Positions 17,284 to 29,682 are shown, counted from the first letter of the stretch. The stretch is DNA of 64,000 bases from Allobosea sp. CS1GBMeth4 (GCF_900185715.1 NZ_FYAS01000002.1:186001-250000), one strand, 5' to 3'. Notes: generated by a model not told the origin, from the sequence alone. Translations and numbers: made by a program.

Positions 17284-19359
17284 ATGCCCCGTTCTCATCC
17301 CATCGATCGCTATCGCAACTTCGGCATCATGGCCCACATCGATGCCGGCAAGACGACGACGACCGAGCGCATCCTGTTCTACACCGGCAAGAGCCATAAG
17401 ATCGGCGAAGTCCATGACGGCGCCGCGACCATGGACTGGATGACGCAGGAGCAGGAGCGTGGCATCACGATCACCTCCGCCGCGACGACCTGCTTCTGGC
17501 GCGACATGCGCCTGAACATCATCGACACCCCCGGCCACGTCGACTTCACCATCGAGGTCGAGCGCTCGCTGCGCGTGCTCGACGGCGCCGTGTGCGTGCT
17601 CGACGGCAACCAGGGCGTCGAGCCGCAGACCGAGACCGTCTGGCGCCAGGCCGACAAGTACGACGTTCCGCGCGTCGTCTTCGTCAACAAGATGGACAAG
17701 ATCGGCGCCGATTTCTATCGCTGCGTCCAGGACATCATCGACCGCGTCGCCGGCAAGCCGGTCTGCCTGCAGATTCCGATCGGTTCCGAGTCGAACTTCG
17801 CCGGCGTGATCGACCTGGTGAAGATGAAGGCGATCGTCTGGAACGGCGAGGCGCTCGGCGCCTCCTTCGAGGAGAAGGAGATCCCCGCCGATCTCGCCGA
17901 CAAGGCCGCCGAGTATCGTTCGAAGCTGGTCGAAGCCGCCGTCGAGATGGACGATGCGGCGATGGAGGCCTATCTCGAAGGCACCGAGCCGGACGCGGAC
18001 ACGCTGCGCAGGCTGGTCCGCACCGCGGTGCAGCGCCGTGCCTTCCACCCGGTCCTGTGCGGCTCGGCCTTCAAGAACAAGGGCGTGCAGCCGCTGCTCG
18101 ACGCCGTCGTCGACTATCTGCCGTCGCCGGTGGATCGCGGCGCGGTCGAGGGCATCGACTTCAAGACCGAAGAGCCGACCACCCGCAATCCGAGCGACGA
18201 AGATCCCTTCGCCATGCTCGCCTTCAAGATCATGGACGACCCGTTCGTCGGCACGATCACCTTCTGCCGCGTCTATTCCGGCAAGGTCGAGGCGGGCCAG
18301 GGCGTCGTCAACTCGACGCGCGACAAGAAGGAGCGCGTCGGCCGCATGCTCCTGATGCACGCGAACAACCGCGAGGACATCAAGGAGGCCTATGCCGGCG
18401 ACATCGTCGCCCTGGCCGGCCTCAAGGACGTCCGCACCGGCGACACGCTGTGCGATCCGAACAATGCGGTGATCCTGGAGCGCATGGAGTTCCCCGAGCC
18501 GGTCATCACGATCGCGATCGAGCCGAAGTCGAAGGCGGACCAGGAGAAGCTGGGTCTCGCCCTGTCGAAGCTCGCGAACGAGGACCCGTCCTTCCGCGTC
18601 TCGACCGACCAGGAGAGCGGCCAGACCATCCTCAAGGGCATGGGCGAGCTGCACCTCGACATCAAGGTCGACATCCTGAAGCGCACCTACAAGGTCGACG
18701 CCAATATCGGCGCGCCGCAGGTCGCCTATCGCGAGACGATGACCAAGAAGGCCGAGGTCGACTACACCCACAAGAAGCAGACCGGCGGCACCGGCCAGTT
18801 CGCCCGCGTCAAGCTGGTGGTCGAGCCGAACGAGGTCGGCAAGGGCTTCGAGTTCGAGTCGAAGATCGTCGGCGGCGCGGTGCCGAAGGAGTACATCCCG
18901 GGCGTCGAGAAGGGCCTGCAGTCGGTGATCGGCTCGGGCGTCCTCGCCGGCTTCCCGGTGGTGGACATCAAGGTCTCGCTGATCGACGGCGCCTTCCACG
19001 AGGTCGACTCGTCGGCGCTGGCCTTCGAAATCGCGTCGCGCGCCGCTCTGCGCGAAGCGCTGCAGAAGGGCGGCTCGGTGCTGCTCGAGCCGATCATGAA
19101 GGTCGAGGTGGTGACCCCCGAGGACTATACCGGCTCGGTCATCGGCGACCTGAACTCCCGGCGCGGCCAGATCCAGGGCCAGGACATGCGCGGCAACGCC
19201 GTCGTGATCAACGCGATGGTGCCGCTGGCGAACATGTTCGGCTACGTGAACCAGCTGCGCTCGTTCAGCCAGGGCCGCGCCAACTACACGATGCAGTTCG
19301 ACCACTACGAGCAGGTGCCGTCCGCGGTCGCTGCCGAGGTCCAGGCCAAGTACGCCTGA
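17284..19359 (+). CDS. fusA: Elongation factor G
   Basis: A 691-residue translocase GTPase. The G1 loop [15 protein letters not shown] is near residues 17-31, with DTPGHVDF and NKMDKIGA further on, then the domain IV segment with the GGTGQFARV motif and the C-terminal fold. It moves tRNA and mRNA through the ribosome. The length is normal, and it is third in the str operon, 50 bases before tuf. Confidence 0.98.
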   Translation: MPRSHPIDRYRNFGIMAHIDAGKTTTTERILFYTGKSHKIGEVHDGAATMDWMTQEQERGITITSAATTCFWRDMRLNIIDTPGHVDFTIEVERSLRVLDGAVCVLDGNQGVEPQTETVWRQADKYDVPRVVFVNKMDKIGADFYRCVQDIIDRVAGKPVCLQIPIGSESNFAGVIDLVKMKAIVWNGEALGASFEEKEIPADLADKAAEYRSKLVEAAVEMDDAAMEAYLEGTEPDADTLRRLVRTAVQRRAFHPVLCGSAFKNKGVQPLLDAVVDYLPSPVDRGAVEGIDFKTEEPTTRNPSDEDPFAMLAFKIMDDPFVGTITFCRVYSGKVEAGQGVVNSTRDKKERVGRMLLMHANNREDIKEAYAGDIVALAGLKDVRTGDTLCDPNNAVILERMEFPEPVITIAIEPKSKADQEKLGLALSKLANEDPSFRVSTDQESGQTILKGMGELHLDIKVDILKRTYKVDANIGAPQVAYRETMTKKAEVDYTHKKQTGGTGQFARVKLVVEPNEVGKGFEFESKIVGGAVPKEYIPGVEKGLQSVIGSGVLAGFPVVDIKVSLIDGAFHEVDSSALAFEIASRAALREALQKGGSVLLEPIMKVEVVTPEDYTGSVIGDLNSRRGQIQGQDMRGNAVVINAMVPLANMFGYVNQLRSFSQGRANYTMQFDHYEQVPSAVAAEVQAKYA

Positions 19360-19409
19360 TCGAACAAGGCATTAGACGGAACATTTGAAGAAATCTGACG
19401 GAGGCTGAG

Positions 19410-20600
<1,191 letters not shown>

Positions 20601-20615
20601 GCAGGCTGATCTGAG

Positions 20616-20645
20616 GGCGAGAGCCCTTCGGGGCTTTCGCCTTTT
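20616..20645 (+). terminator. UUCG terminator between tuf and rpsJ
   Basis: An 11-bp stem (GGCGAGAGCCC/GGGCTTTCGCC, one wobble) capped by TTCG and followed by TTTT. Only 23 bases remain before rpsJ, too few for a promoter with spacing and leader. The site must either leak or be a controlled attenuator for the S10 operon. Confidence 0.8.
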
Positions 20646-20668
20646 CACGTCACGGAGACAACAGGACC

Positions 20669-20977
20669 ATGAACGGTCAGAATATCCGGATCCGCCTCAA
20701 GGCGTTCGACCATCGTATCCTCGATGCGTCGACGCGCGAGATCGTCTCGACGGCGAAGCGCACCGGCGCCCAGGTCCGCGGCCCGATTCCGCTGCCGACC
20801 CTGATCGAGAAGTTCACCGTCAACCGCTCGCCCCACATCGACAAGAAGTCGCGGGAGCAGTTCGAGATGCGGACCCACAAGCGGGTTCTCGACATCGTCG
20901 ATCCGACCCCGCAGACGGTCGACGCCCTCATGAAGCTCGATCTCGCCGCCGGCGTCGACGTCGAAATCAAGCTTTGA
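20669..20977 (+). CDS. rpsJ: 30S ribosomal protein S10
   Basis: A 102-residue S10 with [30 protein letters not shown] and the [14 protein letters not shown] end. It is also the NusE antitermination factor and a partner of NusG. It is the first gene of the S10 operon, ahead of an unusually structured 122-bp spacer. Confidence 0.98.
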   Translation: MNGQNIRIRLKAFDHRILDASTREIVSTAKRTGAQVRGPIPLPTLIEKFTVNRSPHIDKKSREQFEMRTHKRVLDIVDPTPQTVDALMKLDLAAGVDVEIKL

Positions 20978-20980
20978 ATT

Positions 20981-21029
20981 GTCGATGGTCCGCGTGACGA
21001 ACCGGTATCCACTTCGTCTGACCATCGAC
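20981..21029 (+). promoter_or_regulatory. Two-part perfect hairpin in the rpsJ-rplC spacer
   Basis: Outer arms GTCGATGGTC (20981-20990) and GACCATCGAC (21020-21029) are fully complementary. Inside them GACGAA (20996-21001) pairs with TTCGTC (21013-21018). The internal loop is asymmetric, five bases against one, with an 11-base apical loop. There is no T tract, so it is not a terminator. A protein-binding mRNA element for S10-operon control is my inference; L4 plays that role upstream of rpsJ in enterics. Confidence 0.55.
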
Positions 21030-21099
21030 TGATCCATCATCGGGTCCTCTGTTTCCGGCCGCTCCGGATGGACATGACCCCAAGGGAAGGTATGCACCG

Positions 21100-21834
21100 A
21101 TGCGTTCCGGTGTGATTGCACAGAAAGTCGGGATGACCCGCATCTTCACCGATGCCGGCGAGCACATCCCGGTCACCGTGCTGAAGCTCGACAACTGCCA
21201 GGTCGTCGCGCACCGCACGAAGGAGAAGAACGGCTATGTCGCCGTGCAGCTCGGGACGGGCCGTGCCAAGGTCAAGAACGTCTCGAAGGCGCAGCGCGGC
21301 CATTTCGCCGTGGCCAAGGTCGAGCCGAAGCAGAAGCTGGTCGAGTTCCGCGTCAGCGACGACGCGTTGATTCCGGTCGGCGCCGAGCTGACCGCCGACC
21401 ACTTCGTCGTCGGCCAGTTCGTCGACGTCTCGGGCACGACCACCGGCAAGGGCTTCGCCGGCGGCATGAAGCGCTGGAACTTCGGCGGCCTGCGCGCCAC
21501 GCACGGCGTCTCGATCTCGCATCGTTCGATCGGTTCGACCGGTGGCCGCCAGGACCCGGGCAAGACCTTCAAGAACAAGAAGATGCCGGGCCATCTCGGT
21601 GTCGAGCGCGTCACCACGCAGAACCTGCGCGTCGTCCAGACGGATGCCGAGCGCGGCCTGATCCTGGTCGAGGGCGCCGTCCCCGGCGTCGCCGGCGGCT
21701 GGATCCATGTCCGCGACGCCGTCAAGCGCGCGCTGCCGAAGGACGCTCCGCTGCCGGGCAAGTTCAAGGTCGCCGGCGAGGGCAAGGCCGAAACGAACGA
21801 GGCTCCTGCGGCCCAGGCTGAGGAGAACGCGTGA
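21100..21834 (+). CDS. rplC: 50S ribosomal protein L3
   Basis: A 244-residue L3 with the [16 protein letters not shown] start and [20 protein letters not shown], then [20 protein letters not shown] near the peptidyl transferase centre. The C-terminal tail beyond about residue 225 is acidic and alanine-rich, as in many alphaproteobacteria. Its TGA overlaps the ATG of rplD. Confidence 0.97.
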   Translation: MRSGVIAQKVGMTRIFTDAGEHIPVTVLKLDNCQVVAHRTKEKNGYVAVQLGTGRAKVKNVSKAQRGHFAVAKVEPKQKLVEFRVSDDALIPVGAELTADHFVVGQFVDVSGTTTGKGFAGGMKRWNFGGLRATHGVSISHRSIGSTGGRQDPGKTFKNKKMPGHLGVERVTTQNLRVVQTDAERGLILVEGAVPGVAGGWIHVRDAVKRALPKDAPLPGKFKVAGEGKAETNEAPAAQAEENA

Positions 21835-22454
21835 TGAAACTCGATATCGTCACTCTTGACGGCGGCAAGGCCGGCTCGCTCGAGCTGTCCGACGCGATCT
21901 TCGGCCTCGAGCCGCGCGCCGACCTGCTCGCCCGCATGGTGCGCTACCAGCTCGCCAAGCGCCGCGCCGGCACGCACAAGTCCAAGGGCCGTTCGGAAGT
22001 CGACCGCACCCGCAAGAAGATCTACAAGCAGAAGGGCACCGGCGGCGCTCGCCACGGCGCGGCTTCGGCGCCGCAGTTCCGCGGCGGCGGCAAGGCCTTC
22101 GGCCCGGTCGTGCGCGACCATGCGCACGAGCTGCCGAAGAAGGTGCGGGCGCTCGCCCTGCGCCATGCGCTCTCGGCCAAGGCCAAGGACGCCGGCCTGA
22201 TCATCCTCGACGACGCGAAGCTCGCGGAGCCGAAGACCAAGATCCTGCTCGGCCATTTCGGCAAGCTGGACCTGTCCAGCGCGCTGGTGATCGGCGGCGC
22301 CGAGATCGATGTGAACTTCGGCCTGGCGGCGCGTTCGATCCCGAATGTCGACGTCCTGCCGGTCCAGGGCATCAACGTCTATGACATCCTGCGTCGCGAC
22401 AAGCTCGTGCTGACGCGCTCGGCTGTCGATGCGCTGGAGGCGCGCTTCAAATGA
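21834..22454 (+). CDS. rplD: 50S ribosomal protein L4
   Basis: A 206-residue L4 with [15 protein letters not shown] and the extended loop rich in glycine and basic residues ([10 protein letters not shown]) that lines the exit tunnel. In E. coli L4 also represses the S10 operon. The start overlaps the rplC stop (TGATG), and the stop overlaps the rplW start (ATGA). Confidence 0.97.
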   Translation: MKLDIVTLDGGKAGSLELSDAIFGLEPRADLLARMVRYQLAKRRAGTHKSKGRSEVDRTRKKIYKQKGTGGARHGAASAPQFRGGGKAFGPVVRDHAHELPKKVRALALRHALSAKAKDAGLIILDDAKLAEPKTKILLGHFGKLDLSSALVIGGAEIDVNFGLAARSIPNVDVLPVQGINVYDILRRDKLVLTRSAVDALEARFK

Positions 22455-22759
22455 GCCAGTCCAAGAACCTCGATCCGCGGCACTACGACGTCATCGTCGG
22501 GCCGGTGATCACCGAGAAGGCGACCATGCTCTCCGAGCACAACAAGGTCGTGTTCAAGGTCGCCAAGACCGCGACCAAGCCGCAGATCAAGGCGGCGGTC
22601 GAGAAGCTGTTCGACGTCAAGGTGGTGAGCGTCAACACGCTGGTCACCGAAGGCAAGGTCAAGGTCTTCCGCGGCCGGCTCGGCCAGCGGTCCGACGTCA
22701 AGAAGGCGGTCGTGACCCTCGAAGAGGGCCACTCCATCGACGTCACCACGGGCCTCTGA
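22451..22759 (+). CDS. rplW: 50S ribosomal protein L23
   Basis: A 102-residue L23 with [16 protein letters not shown] and [11 protein letters not shown]. It sits at the tunnel exit and docks trigger factor and SRP. It is translationally coupled to rplD by a 4-base overlap. Confidence 0.96.
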   Translation: MSQSKNLDPRHYDVIVGPVITEKATMLSEHNKVVFKVAKTATKPQIKAAVEKLFDVKVVSVNTLVTEGKVKVFRGRLGQRSDVKKAVVTLEEGHSIDVTTGL

Positions 22760-22773
22760 GAGGGATCGTCATC

Positions 22774-23616
22774 ATGGCTTTGAAAAGCTTCAAGCCGATC
22801 ACGCCGAGCCTTCGCCAGCTCGTGATCGTCGACCGCAGCGAGCTCTACAAGGGCAAGCCGGTCAAGGCGCTGACCGAGGGCAAGTCGTCCTCGGGCGGCC
22901 GCAACAATCTCGGCCGGATCACCGTCCGCTTCCGCGGCGGCGGCCACAAGCGCACCCTGCGCCTGGTCGACTTCAAGCGCCGCGGCAAGCCCGGCGTGCC
23001 GGCGACCGTGGAGCGGATCGAGTATGATCCGAACCGCACCGCCTTCATCGCCCTGATCAAGTATCAGGACGGCGAGCTCTCCTACATCCTGGCGCCGCAG
23101 CGCCTGGCGGTGGGCGATACCGTCGTGGCCGGCGACAGCGTCGACGTGAAGCCCGGCAACGCCGCCCCGATGGGCTCGCTGCCGATCGGCACGATCGTCC
23201 ACAATGTCGAGCTCAAGATCGGCAAGGGCGGGGCGCTGGCGCGCTCGGCGGGCAACTACGCCCAGATCGTCGGCCGTGACCAGGGCTACGTCATCGTCCG
23301 CCTGAACTCGGGCGAGCAGCGCCTGATCAGCGGCCTGTGCTACGCCACCGTGGGCGCGGTCTCGAACCCCGACCACATGAACATCAACGTCGGCAAGGCC
23401 GGCCGCAATCGCTGGCTGGGCAAGCGTCCGCACAATCGCGGCGTGTCGATGAACCCGGTCGACCATCCGCACGGCGGTGGTGAAGGCCGCACCTCGGGCG
23501 GCCGCCACCCGGTCACCCCGTGGGGCCTGCCGACCAAGGGCAAGAAGACTCGCTCGAACAAGCGGACCGACACGTTCATCGTGTCGAGCCGTCACGCCCG
23601 CAAGAAGAAGAACTGA
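22774..23616 (+). CDS. rplB: 50S ribosomal protein L2
   Basis: A 280-residue L2 with [13 protein letters not shown] and the C-terminal [15 protein letters not shown] segment, whose histidine lies near the peptidyl transferase centre. ATG 22774 is chosen because the upstream frame only covers rplW. Length and motifs are normal. Confidence 0.98.
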   Translation: MALKSFKPITPSLRQLVIVDRSELYKGKPVKALTEGKSSSGGRNNLGRITVRFRGGGHKRTLRLVDFKRRGKPGVPATVERIEYDPNRTAFIALIKYQDGELSYILAPQRLAVGDTVVAGDSVDVKPGNAAPMGSLPIGTIVHNVELKIGKGGALARSAGNYAQIVGRDQGYVIVRLNSGEQRLISGLCYATVGAVSNPDHMNINVGKAGRNRWLGKRPHNRGVSMNPVDHPHGGGEGRTSGGRHPVTPWGLPTKGKKTRSNKRTDTFIVSSRHARKKKN

Positions 23617-23624
23617 GGTCCGTC

Positions 23625-23903
23625 ATGGCGCGTTCGCTTTGGAAAGGTCCGTTCGTCGACGGATACCTCCTGAAGAAGGCCGAGGTCGCCCGTACCTCGA
23701 GCCGGTCTGAAGTCATCAAGATCTGGAGCCGTCGCTCCACGATCCTGCCGCAGTTCGTCGGTCTGACGTTCGGCGTCTACAACGGCCACAAGCATGTGCC
23801 GGTGAGCGTCTCCGAGGAGATGGTGGGCCACAAGTTCGGCGAGTTCTCGCCGACGCGCACCTTCCCCGGCCACGCGGCCGACAAGAAGGCGAAGAGGAAG
23901 TAA
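23625..23903 (+). CDS. rpsS: 30S ribosomal protein S19
   Basis: A 92-residue S19 with [34 protein letters not shown] and the [17 protein letters not shown] end. It contacts the A-site finger with S13. It lies 8 bases after rplB and 3 before rplV. Confidence 0.97.
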   Translation: MARSLWKGPFVDGYLLKKAEVARTSSRSEVIKIWSRRSTILPQFVGLTFGVYNGHKHVPVSVSEEMVGHKFGEFSPTRTFPGHAADKKAKRK

Positions 23904-23906
23904 GCC

Positions 23907-24290
23907 ATGGGTAAGCCCTCCGCCCCCCGTGCGCTGCCCGAGAACGAGGCCAAGGCGGTGGCGCGCAATCTGCGCGTCTCCCCGCAGAAGCTGAACCTTC
24001 TCGCCCAGCTCATCCGCGGCAAGAAGGTCTCGACCGCGCTCGCCGACCTCGAGTTCTCGCGCAAGCGGATCTCGACCGATGTGCGCAAGTGCCTGCAGAG
24101 CGCGATCGCCAACGCCGAGAACAACCACGATCTCGACGTCGACGATCTGGTCGTCTCCGAGGCCTTCGTCGGCAAGGCGCTCGTCATGAAGCGCTTCCAT
24201 GCCCGCGCCCGCGGCCGTGGCGCCCGCATCATGAAGCCCTTCGCCAACATCACGATCGTGGTGCGCGAAGTTCAGGCGGCCAAGGCCTGA
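23907..24290 (+). CDS. rplV: 50S ribosomal protein L22
   Basis: A 127-residue L22 with [18 protein letters not shown] and the tunnel-lining loop [13 protein letters not shown]. The macrolide-related loop is intact. Confidence 0.97.
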   Translation: MGKPSAPRALPENEAKAVARNLRVSPQKLNLLAQLIRGKKVSTALADLEFSRKRISTDVRKCLQSAIANAENNHDLDVDDLVVSEAFVGKALVMKRFHARARGRGARIMKPFANITIVVREVQAAKA

Positions 24291-24300
24291 GGAGAGAACG

Positions 24301-25017
24301 ATGGGTCAGAAAATCAATCCGATCGGCCTTCGTCTCGGCATCAACCGGACCTGGGATTCGCGCTGGTTCGCCAGCAAGGGCGAGTACGGCAAGCTGCTGC
24401 ATGAGGACATGGCGATCCGCGCCGCCCTGATGAAGCTGCTGAAGCAGGCCGCCGTCTCGAAGATCATCATCGAGCGTCCGCACAAGAAGTGCCGCGTCAC
24501 CATCCACTCGGCCCGCCCGGGCGTGGTGATCGGCAAGAAGGGCGCCGACATCGAGAAGCTGCGCAAGACGGTCTCGAAGCTGACGAACGCCGACGTGACG
24601 ATCAACATCGTCGAGGTGCGCAAGCCCGAGATCGACGCGACCCTGGTCGCCGACTCGATCGCCCAGCAGCTCGAGCGTCGCGTCGCCTTCCGCCGCGCCA
24701 TGAAGCGCGCCGTGCAGTCGGCGATGCGTCTCGGCGCCGAGGGCATCCGCATCAACTGCTCGGGTCGCCTCGGCGGCGCCGAGATCGCGCGCCTCGAATG
24801 GTATCGCGAGGGCCGGGTGCCGCTGCACACGCTGCGTGCCGATGTCGACTACGGCGTCGCCACCGCCTTCACGACCTACGGCACGTGCGGGATCAAGGTC
24901 TGGATCTTCAAGGGCGAGATCCTCGAACACGACCCGATGGCCCAGGACAAGCGCCTCTCGGACGAGGGCGGCCGCTCCGGTGGTGAGCGCCGCGAACGTC
25001 GCGAGCAGGCTGCGTAA
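24301..25017 (+). CDS. rpsC: 30S ribosomal protein S3
   Basis: A 238-residue S3. It starts [14 protein letters not shown], has the KH motif [14 protein letters not shown] (about residues 76-89), and ends in a charged glutamate/arginine-rich tail. It is part of the mRNA entry helicase of the 30S subunit. Confidence 0.98.
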   Translation: MGQKINPIGLRLGINRTWDSRWFASKGEYGKLLHEDMAIRAALMKLLKQAAVSKIIIERPHKKCRVTIHSARPGVVIGKKGADIEKLRKTVSKLTNADVTINIVEVRKPEIDATLVADSIAQQLERRVAFRRAMKRAVQSAMRLGAEGIRINCSGRLGGAEIARLEWYREGRVPLHTLRADVDYGVATAFTTYGTCGIKVWIFKGEILEHDPMAQDKRLSDEGGRSGGERRERREQAA

Positions 25018-25035
25018 GGCTGATCGAGAAGAGCC

Positions 25036-25449
25036 ATGCTGCAACCAAAGCGCACCAAGTTCCGTAAGCAGTTCAAGGGACGCATTTCCGGCGTCGCCAA
25101 GGGCGGCACGGATCTCAACTTCGGCCAGTTCGGCCTGAAGGCCCAGGAGCCGGAACGCGTCACCGCCCGCCAGATCGAGGCGGCCCGTCGCGCCATCACC
25201 CGCGCGATGAAGCGCGCGGGCCGGGTCTGGATCCGCGTCTTCCCGGACGTGCCGGTCTCGAAGAAGCCGACCGAAGTCCGCATGGGCAAGGGCAAGGGTT
25301 CGCCCGAGTTCTGGGCGGCCAAGGTCAAGCCGGGGCGGATCATGTTCGAGCTCGACGGCGTGCCGGAGGAGATCGCCCGCGAGGCGCTCCGTCTCGGCGC
25401 CGCCAAGCTGCCGATCAAGACCCGCTTCATCCAGCGCATCGCCGAGTAA
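25036..25449 (+). CDS. rplP: 50S ribosomal protein L16
   Basis: A 137-residue L16 with the [15 protein letters not shown] start, [20 protein letters not shown], and the C-terminal [10 protein letters not shown] motif. It organises the A-site tRNA elbow region. Confidence 0.97.
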   Translation: MLQPKRTKFRKQFKGRISGVAKGGTDLNFGQFGLKAQEPERVTARQIEAARRAITRAMKRAGRVWIRVFPDVPVSKKPTEVRMGKGKGSPEFWAAKVKPGRIMFELDGVPEEIAREALRLGAAKLPIKTRFIQRIAE

Positions 25450-25459
25450 GGAGGGCGAG

Positions 25460-25672
25460 ATGAAATCGGCTCAACGCCTGTCCGACCTCAAGGTCATGAG
25501 CGCGGACCAGCTCCAGGACGAGCTCCTCAAGCTCAAGAAGGAGCAGTTCAACCTGCGTTTCCAGCGCGCCACCGGCCAGCTCGAGAACACCGCTCGGGTC
25601 ACCGAGGTTCGCAAGGACATCGCCCGCATCAAGACGCTGCAGCGGTCGAAGACCGCGGCAGTGAGCGCCTGA
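25460..25672 (+). CDS. rpmC: 50S ribosomal protein L29
   Basis: A 70-residue L29 with two helices and the [20 protein letters not shown] motif. It lies at the tunnel exit next to L23. A GGAGG-type site at 25449-25453 precedes the ATG. Confidence 0.96.
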   Translation: MKSAQRLSDLKVMSADQLQDELLKLKKEQFNLRFQRATGQLENTARVTEVRKDIARIKTLQRSKTAAVSA

Positions 25673-25685
25673 GGAGTAGGGGACC

Positions 25686-25928
25686 ATGCCGAAGCGCGTG
25701 CTGCAGGGCGTCGTCGTCAGCGACAAGCAAAACAAAACTGTTGTGGTCAAGGTCGAGCGGCGTTATACGCACCCGCTCCTCAAGAAGACGGTGCGCCGTT
25801 CGAAGAACTATCACGCCCATGACGAGGCGGGGTCGTTCAAGGTGGGCGACACGGTCTGGATCGAGGAGTCCAAGCCGATCTCCAAGCTGAAAAGCTGGGT
25901 TGTGCTCGACAACGCTCCCAAGGCGTAA
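25686..25928 (+). CDS. rpsQ: 30S ribosomal protein S17
   Basis: An 80-residue S17 (OB fold) with [20 protein letters not shown] and KNYHAHDEA. It is a primary 16S rRNA binder. The 112-bp gap before rplN holds no clear feature. Confidence 0.97.
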   Translation: MPKRVLQGVVVSDKQNKTVVVKVERRYTHPLLKKTVRRSKNYHAHDEAGSFKVGDTVWIEESKPISKLKSWVVLDNAPKA

Positions 25929-26040
25929 GTCACATCTTTGAGGCCAGGGGGCGATCGACCCCCGTCAGTCGTAGTCCGGGCAGGGCAGTCACGCCTTCGC
26001 CCGGAAACCGCGCTGATACACAGATGGAAGGATCAAGGCC

Positions 26041-26409
26041 ATGATCCAGGTGCAGACCAATCTCGAGGTCGCCGACAATTCCGGCGCCCGCCGTGTGATG
26101 TGCATCAAGGTTCTCGGCGGGTCGAAGCGGCGCTATGCCCGTATCGGCGACATCATCGTGGTTTCGATCAAGGAAGCCATTCCGCGCGGCCGCGTGAAGA
26201 AGGGCGACGTCATGAAGGCGATCGTCGTGCGCACCGCCAAGGACATCAAGCGCCCCGACGGTTCGGTGATCCGCTTCGACCGCAACGCGGCCGTGCTGAT
26301 CAACAACCAGAAGGAGCCGGTGGGCACCCGTATCTTCGGACCGGTTCCGCGCGAGCTGCGCGCCAAGAACCACATGAAGATCATTTCGCTCGCTCCCGAG
26401 GTGCTGTGA
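26041..26409 (+). CDS. rplN: 50S ribosomal protein L14
   Basis: A 122-residue L14 with [19 protein letters not shown] and the C-terminal APEVL end. It forms an inter-subunit bridge. It is the first gene of the spc block, and its TGA overlaps the rplX ATG. Confidence 0.98.
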   Translation: MIQVQTNLEVADNSGARRVMCIKVLGGSKRRYARIGDIIVVSIKEAIPRGRVKKGDVMKAIVVRTAKDIKRPDGSVIRFDRNAAVLINNQKEPVGTRIFGPVPRELRAKNHMKIISLAPEVL

Positions 26410-26726
26410 TGGCTGCGAAGATCAAGAAGGGCGACAAGGTCGTCGTGCTCGCCGGCCGCGACAAGGGCAAGAACGGCGAAGTGCTCCAGGTCCTGCCGAA
26501 GGACAACCGCGCGCTCGTGCGCGGCGTGAACGTGGTCAAGCGCCACACCCGCGCCAGCGGCCAGTCCGAGGGCGGCATCATCAGCAAGGAGGCCACGATC
26601 GAGCTGTCGAACCTGGCCGTCGCCGATCCCAAGGACGGCAAGCCGACCCGCGTCGGTTTCAAGGTGCTCGATGACGGCCGCAAGGTCCGTTTCGCCAAGC
26701 GTTCGGGGGATCTGATCGATGGCTGA
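26409..26726 (+). CDS. rplX: 50S ribosomal protein L24
   Basis: A 105-residue L24 with a KOW motif ([20 protein letters not shown]) near the N-terminus. It initiates 50S assembly. The start overlaps rplN by TGATG, and the 3' end overlaps rplE by 8 bases. Confidence 0.97.
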   Translation: MAAKIKKGDKVVVLAGRDKGKNGEVLQVLPKDNRALVRGVNVVKRHTRASGQSEGGIISKEATIELSNLAVADPKDGKPTRVGFKVLDDGRKVRFAKRSGDLIDG

Positions 26727-27285
26727 GGTTCAGCAGGCGGCTCTTTCGCCGCGTTTGAAGAAGCATTACGAGGACGTCGTCCGTCCCGCGATGATCAAGG
26801 AATTCGGCTACAAGAACGCCATGGAAGTGCCGGCCATCGAGAAGGTCGTCATCAACATGGGCGTGGGCGAAGCCACGGCCGACCGCAAGAAGGTCGACAA
26901 CGCCGCCGGCGACCTCGCGCTGATCGCGGGCCAGAAGCCGGTCATCACCAAGTCCCGCCTCGCCATCGCCGGCTTCAAGCTGCGCGAGAACATGCCGGTG
27001 GGCGCCAAGGTCACGCTGCGCAAGACCAAGATGTACGAGTTCGTCGACCGGCTCGTCACCATCGCTCTTCCGCGGGTGCGCGACTTCCGCGGTCTCAACC
27101 CGAAGTCGTTCGACGGGCGCGGCAATTTCGCGCTCGGGATCAAGGAGCACATCGTGTTCCCCGAGATCAACTACGACAAGGTCGACCAGGTCTGGGGCAT
27201 GGACGTGATCGTCTGCACGACCGCCAAGTCGGATGACGAGGCGCGCGCCCTGCTCAAGCACTTCAACTTCCCGTTCCGGCAGTGA
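26719..27285 (+). CDS. rplE: 50S ribosomal protein L5
   Basis: A 188-residue L5 with [30 protein letters not shown] and [16 protein letters not shown]. It binds 5S rRNA with L18. The ATG lies inside the end of rplX. Confidence 0.98.
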   Translation: MAEVQQAALSPRLKKHYEDVVRPAMIKEFGYKNAMEVPAIEKVVINMGVGEATADRKKVDNAAGDLALIAGQKPVITKSRLAIAGFKLRENMPVGAKVTLRKTKMYEFVDRLVTIALPRVRDFRGLNPKSFDGRGNFALGIKEHIVFPEINYDKVDQVWGMDVIVCTTAKSDDEARALLKHFNFPFRQ

Positions 27286-27321
27286 GCCCTCGGGCTCATA
27301 CGCGGAAACCAGGAGATATCG

Positions 27322-27627
27322 ATGGCTAAGAAGAGCTCCGTCGAGAAGAACAACCGCCGCAAGGCGCTCGTGAAGAAGTTCGCGGGCCGCCGCGCCCGCC
27401 TTCTCGCGATCGCCAATGACGAGAACCAGTCGATGGACGAGCGTTTCCTCGCCCGCCTGAAGCTGGCCGAACTGCCGCGCAATTCCGCCGGCATCCGCGT
27501 GCGCAACCGTTGCGAAGTCACCGGCCGCCCGCGCGCTTTCTATCGCAAGCTGAAGATGTCGCGCGTTGCTTTGCGCGAGCTCGGCAACAAGGGGCTGGTT
27601 CCCGGCCTCGTCAAGTCGAGCTGGTGA
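27322..27627 (+). CDS. rpsN: 30S ribosomal protein S14
   Basis: A 101-residue S14 of the longer, zinc-free type, since no CxxC pairs are present. It has [20 protein letters not shown] and ends GLVKSSW. Confidence 0.97.
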   Translation: MAKKSSVEKNNRRKALVKKFAGRRARLLAIANDENQSMDERFLARLKLAELPRNSAGIRVRNRCEVTGRPRAFYRKLKMSRVALRELGNKGLVPGLVKSSW

Positions 27628-27639
27628 GGAGGTAAGCAC

Positions 27640-28038
27640 ATGGCGATCATCGATCCGCTCGGCGATATGCTGACCCGCATCCGCAATGCGCAGATGCGGC
27701 GCAAGTCGCGCGTCACGACCCCGGGCTCGAAGCTGCGCGCCCGCGTGCTCGACGTGCTGCAGTCGGAAGGCTACATCCGCGGCTATTCGACCACCGAGTT
27801 CGGCAATGGCCGTACCGAGTTCGACATCGAGCTGAAGTACCACGAGGGACAGCCGGTCATCCGGTCGATCTCGCGCGTGTCGAAGCCCGGCCGTCGCGTC
27901 TACTCCTCGGTCGAGACCATGCCGCGCGTGGCCGACGGCCTCGGCGTCACCATCGTCTCCACGCCCAAGGGCGTGATGTCCGATCATCTTGCCCGCGAGC
28001 AGAACGTGGGCGGCGAAGTGCTCTGCAAGGTCTTCTGA
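27640..28038 (+). CDS. rpsH: 30S ribosomal protein S8
   Basis: A 132-residue S8 with [14 protein letters not shown] and the C-terminal GGEVLCKVF. In E. coli S8 represses the spc operon by binding the rplX-rplE mRNA. No clear S8-type site was recognised here. Confidence 0.97.
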   Translation: MAIIDPLGDMLTRIRNAQMRRKSRVTTPGSKLRARVLDVLQSEGYIRGYSTTEFGNGRTEFDIELKYHEGQPVIRSISRVSKPGRRVYSSVETMPRVADGLGVTIVSTPKGVMSDHLAREQNVGGEVLCKVF

Positions 28039-28067
28039 CCTTCAGGCCGCTGCTCAGGAGAAATCCA

Positions 28068-28601
28068 ATGTCTCGTATCGGTAAGAAGCCCGTCACGGTT
28101 CCCGCCGGCGTCACCGCCAACGTCACGGGCCAGCTCGTCAAGGTCAAGGGCTCGAAGGGCGAACTGTCCTTCGAGGTTCCCGAGGAGGTCTCGGTCGCTC
28201 TGGAGAACGGCGCCATCGCCGTCCAGCCGCGCTTCGAGACCAAGCGCGCCCGCGCGCTCTGGGGCACCTCGCGCGCCCGCATCAACAACCTGGTGGTCGG
28301 CACCTCCGCTGGTTTCGAGAAGAAGCTCGAGATCAACGGCGTCGGCTACAAGGCCGCGGTCGCCGGCAAGGTGCTGAAGCTCTCGCTCGGCTACAGCCAC
28401 GACATCGACTACGACATCCCGGCCGGGGTGACGATCACGACGCCGAAGCCGACGGAAATCGTCGTCGCCGGCATCGACAAGCAGGTCGTCGGCCAGACCG
28501 CCGCCGAGATCCGCGAGTATCGCGGTCCCGAGCCCTACAAGGGCAAGGGCGTCAAGTACGCCGGCGAGTTCATCTTCCGCAAGGAAGGCAAGAAGAAGTA
28601 A
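28068..28601 (+). CDS. rplF: 50S ribosomal protein L6
   Basis: A 177-residue L6 with [14 protein letters not shown], the duplicated fold, and the [18 protein letters not shown] motif near the C-terminus. It lies at the base of the L7/L12 stalk. Confidence 0.98.
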   Translation: MSRIGKKPVTVPAGVTANVTGQLVKVKGSKGELSFEVPEEVSVALENGAIAVQPRFETKRARALWGTSRARINNLVVGTSAGFEKKLEINGVGYKAAVAGKVLKLSLGYSHDIDYDIPAGVTITTPKPTEIVVAGIDKQVVGQTAAEIREYRGPEPYKGKGVKYAGEFIFRKEGKKK

Positions 28602-28612
28602 GGACGGCAGGG

Positions 28613-28975
28613 ATGAGCAAGCAGACAGTTGCGACTGCGCGCCGCAAGGCCCGCGTCCGCCGCGCGATCAAGGCGGTGGCCAATGGCCGCGCCCGCCTGT
28701 CGGTGCACCGCACCGGCAAGCAGATCTATGCGCAGGTCATCGACGACACGAAGGGGCTGACGCTCGCTTCGGCCTCGTCGCTCGACAAGGACATCCGCGC
28801 CGACATCAAGTCGGGCGCGAATGTCGAGGCCGCGGCGCGGATCGGCAAGATCATTGCCGAGCGCGCCATCAAGGCCGGCGTCAAGGAGGTCGTGTTCGAC
28901 CGTGGCGCCTATATGTACCATGGCCGCGTCAAGGCGCTGGCCGAGGCCGCTCGCGAAGGCGGGCTGAGCTTCTGA
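28613..28975 (+). CDS. rplR: 50S ribosomal protein L18
   Basis: A 120-residue L18 with [18 protein letters not shown] and the [25 protein letters not shown] end. It binds 5S rRNA together with L5. Confidence 0.97.
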   Translation: MSKQTVATARRKARVRRAIKAVANGRARLSVHRTGKQIYAQVIDDTKGLTLASASSLDKDIRADIKSGANVEAAARIGKIIAERAIKAGVKEVVFDRGAYMYHGRVKALAEAAREGGLSF

Positions 28976-28992
28976 TCGGTTGATACCGCGGG

Positions 28993-29021
28993 ATGCGGGA
29001 GGCCTCACCGGCTTCCCGCAT
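28993..29021 (+). other. Strong hairpin between rplR and rpsE
   Basis: Arms ATGCGGGAGGCC and GGCTTCCCGCAT pair over 12 bp with one wobble around a 5-base loop. The 133-bp spacer that holds it is much wider than the neighbouring spacers. The tail (GTCGCATTT) is a poor terminator tract. Confidence 0.45.
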
Positions 29022-29108
29022 GTCGCATTTGGAAAGCCGCTCCATTCCGGGGCGCTCGAGCGAGCGGCGGGTCGTGATCGGCACCGTCCGCGCAAGTAAG
29101 AGGAAGAC

Positions 29109-29672
29109 ATGGCGAGAGAACCTCGTGACCGTCAGGATCGCGAAGAGCGCGATTCCGAATTCGTGGACCGCCTGGTCCACATCAACCGCGTCGCCAAGGT
29201 GGTGAAGGGCGGCCGTCGCTTCGGCTTCGCGGCGCTCGTCGTCGTCGGCGACCAGAAGGGCCGCGTCGGCTTCGGCCACGGCAAGGCCCGCGAGGTGCCC
29301 GAGGCGATCCGCAAGGCGACGGAAGCCGCCAAGCGCGGCCTGGTCCGCATCCCGCTGCGCGAAGGCCGCACGCTGCATCACGACGTCCAGGGCCGTCACG
29401 GCGCCGGCAGGGTCGTGCTGCGCGCAGCCCCGGCCGGTACCGGCATCATCGCCGGCGGCCCGATGCGCGCCGTCTTCGAGGCGGTCGGCATGCAGGACGT
29501 GGTCTCGAAGTCGCTCGGCTCGTCGAACCCGTACAACCTCGTGCGCGCCACCTTCGACGCGCTGAAGAACGAGGATTCGCCGCGCAGCGTCGCCGCGCGC
29601 CGCTCGCTCAAGGTTTCGGCCCTGCAGACCCGCCGCCGCGATGCCGGCGCGGATGCCGGCGCGGACGCGTGA
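29109..29672 (+). CDS. rpsE: 30S ribosomal protein S5
   Basis: A 187-residue S5 with the double-stranded RNA-binding part ([20 protein letters not shown]) and [21 protein letters not shown]. It ends in a short alanine/aspartate-rich tail made of an A-D-A-G repeat. It guards decoding accuracy. Confidence 0.97.
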   Translation: MAREPRDRQDREERDSEFVDRLVHINRVAKVVKGGRRFGFAALVVVGDQKGRVGFGHGKAREVPEAIRKATEAAKRGLVRIPLREGRTLHHDVQGRHGAGRVVLRAAPAGTGIIAGGPMRAVFEAVGMQDVVSKSLGSSNPYNLVRATFDALKNEDSPRSVAARRSLKVSALQTRRRDAGADAGADA

Positions 29673-29682
29673 GGAGGGCTCG

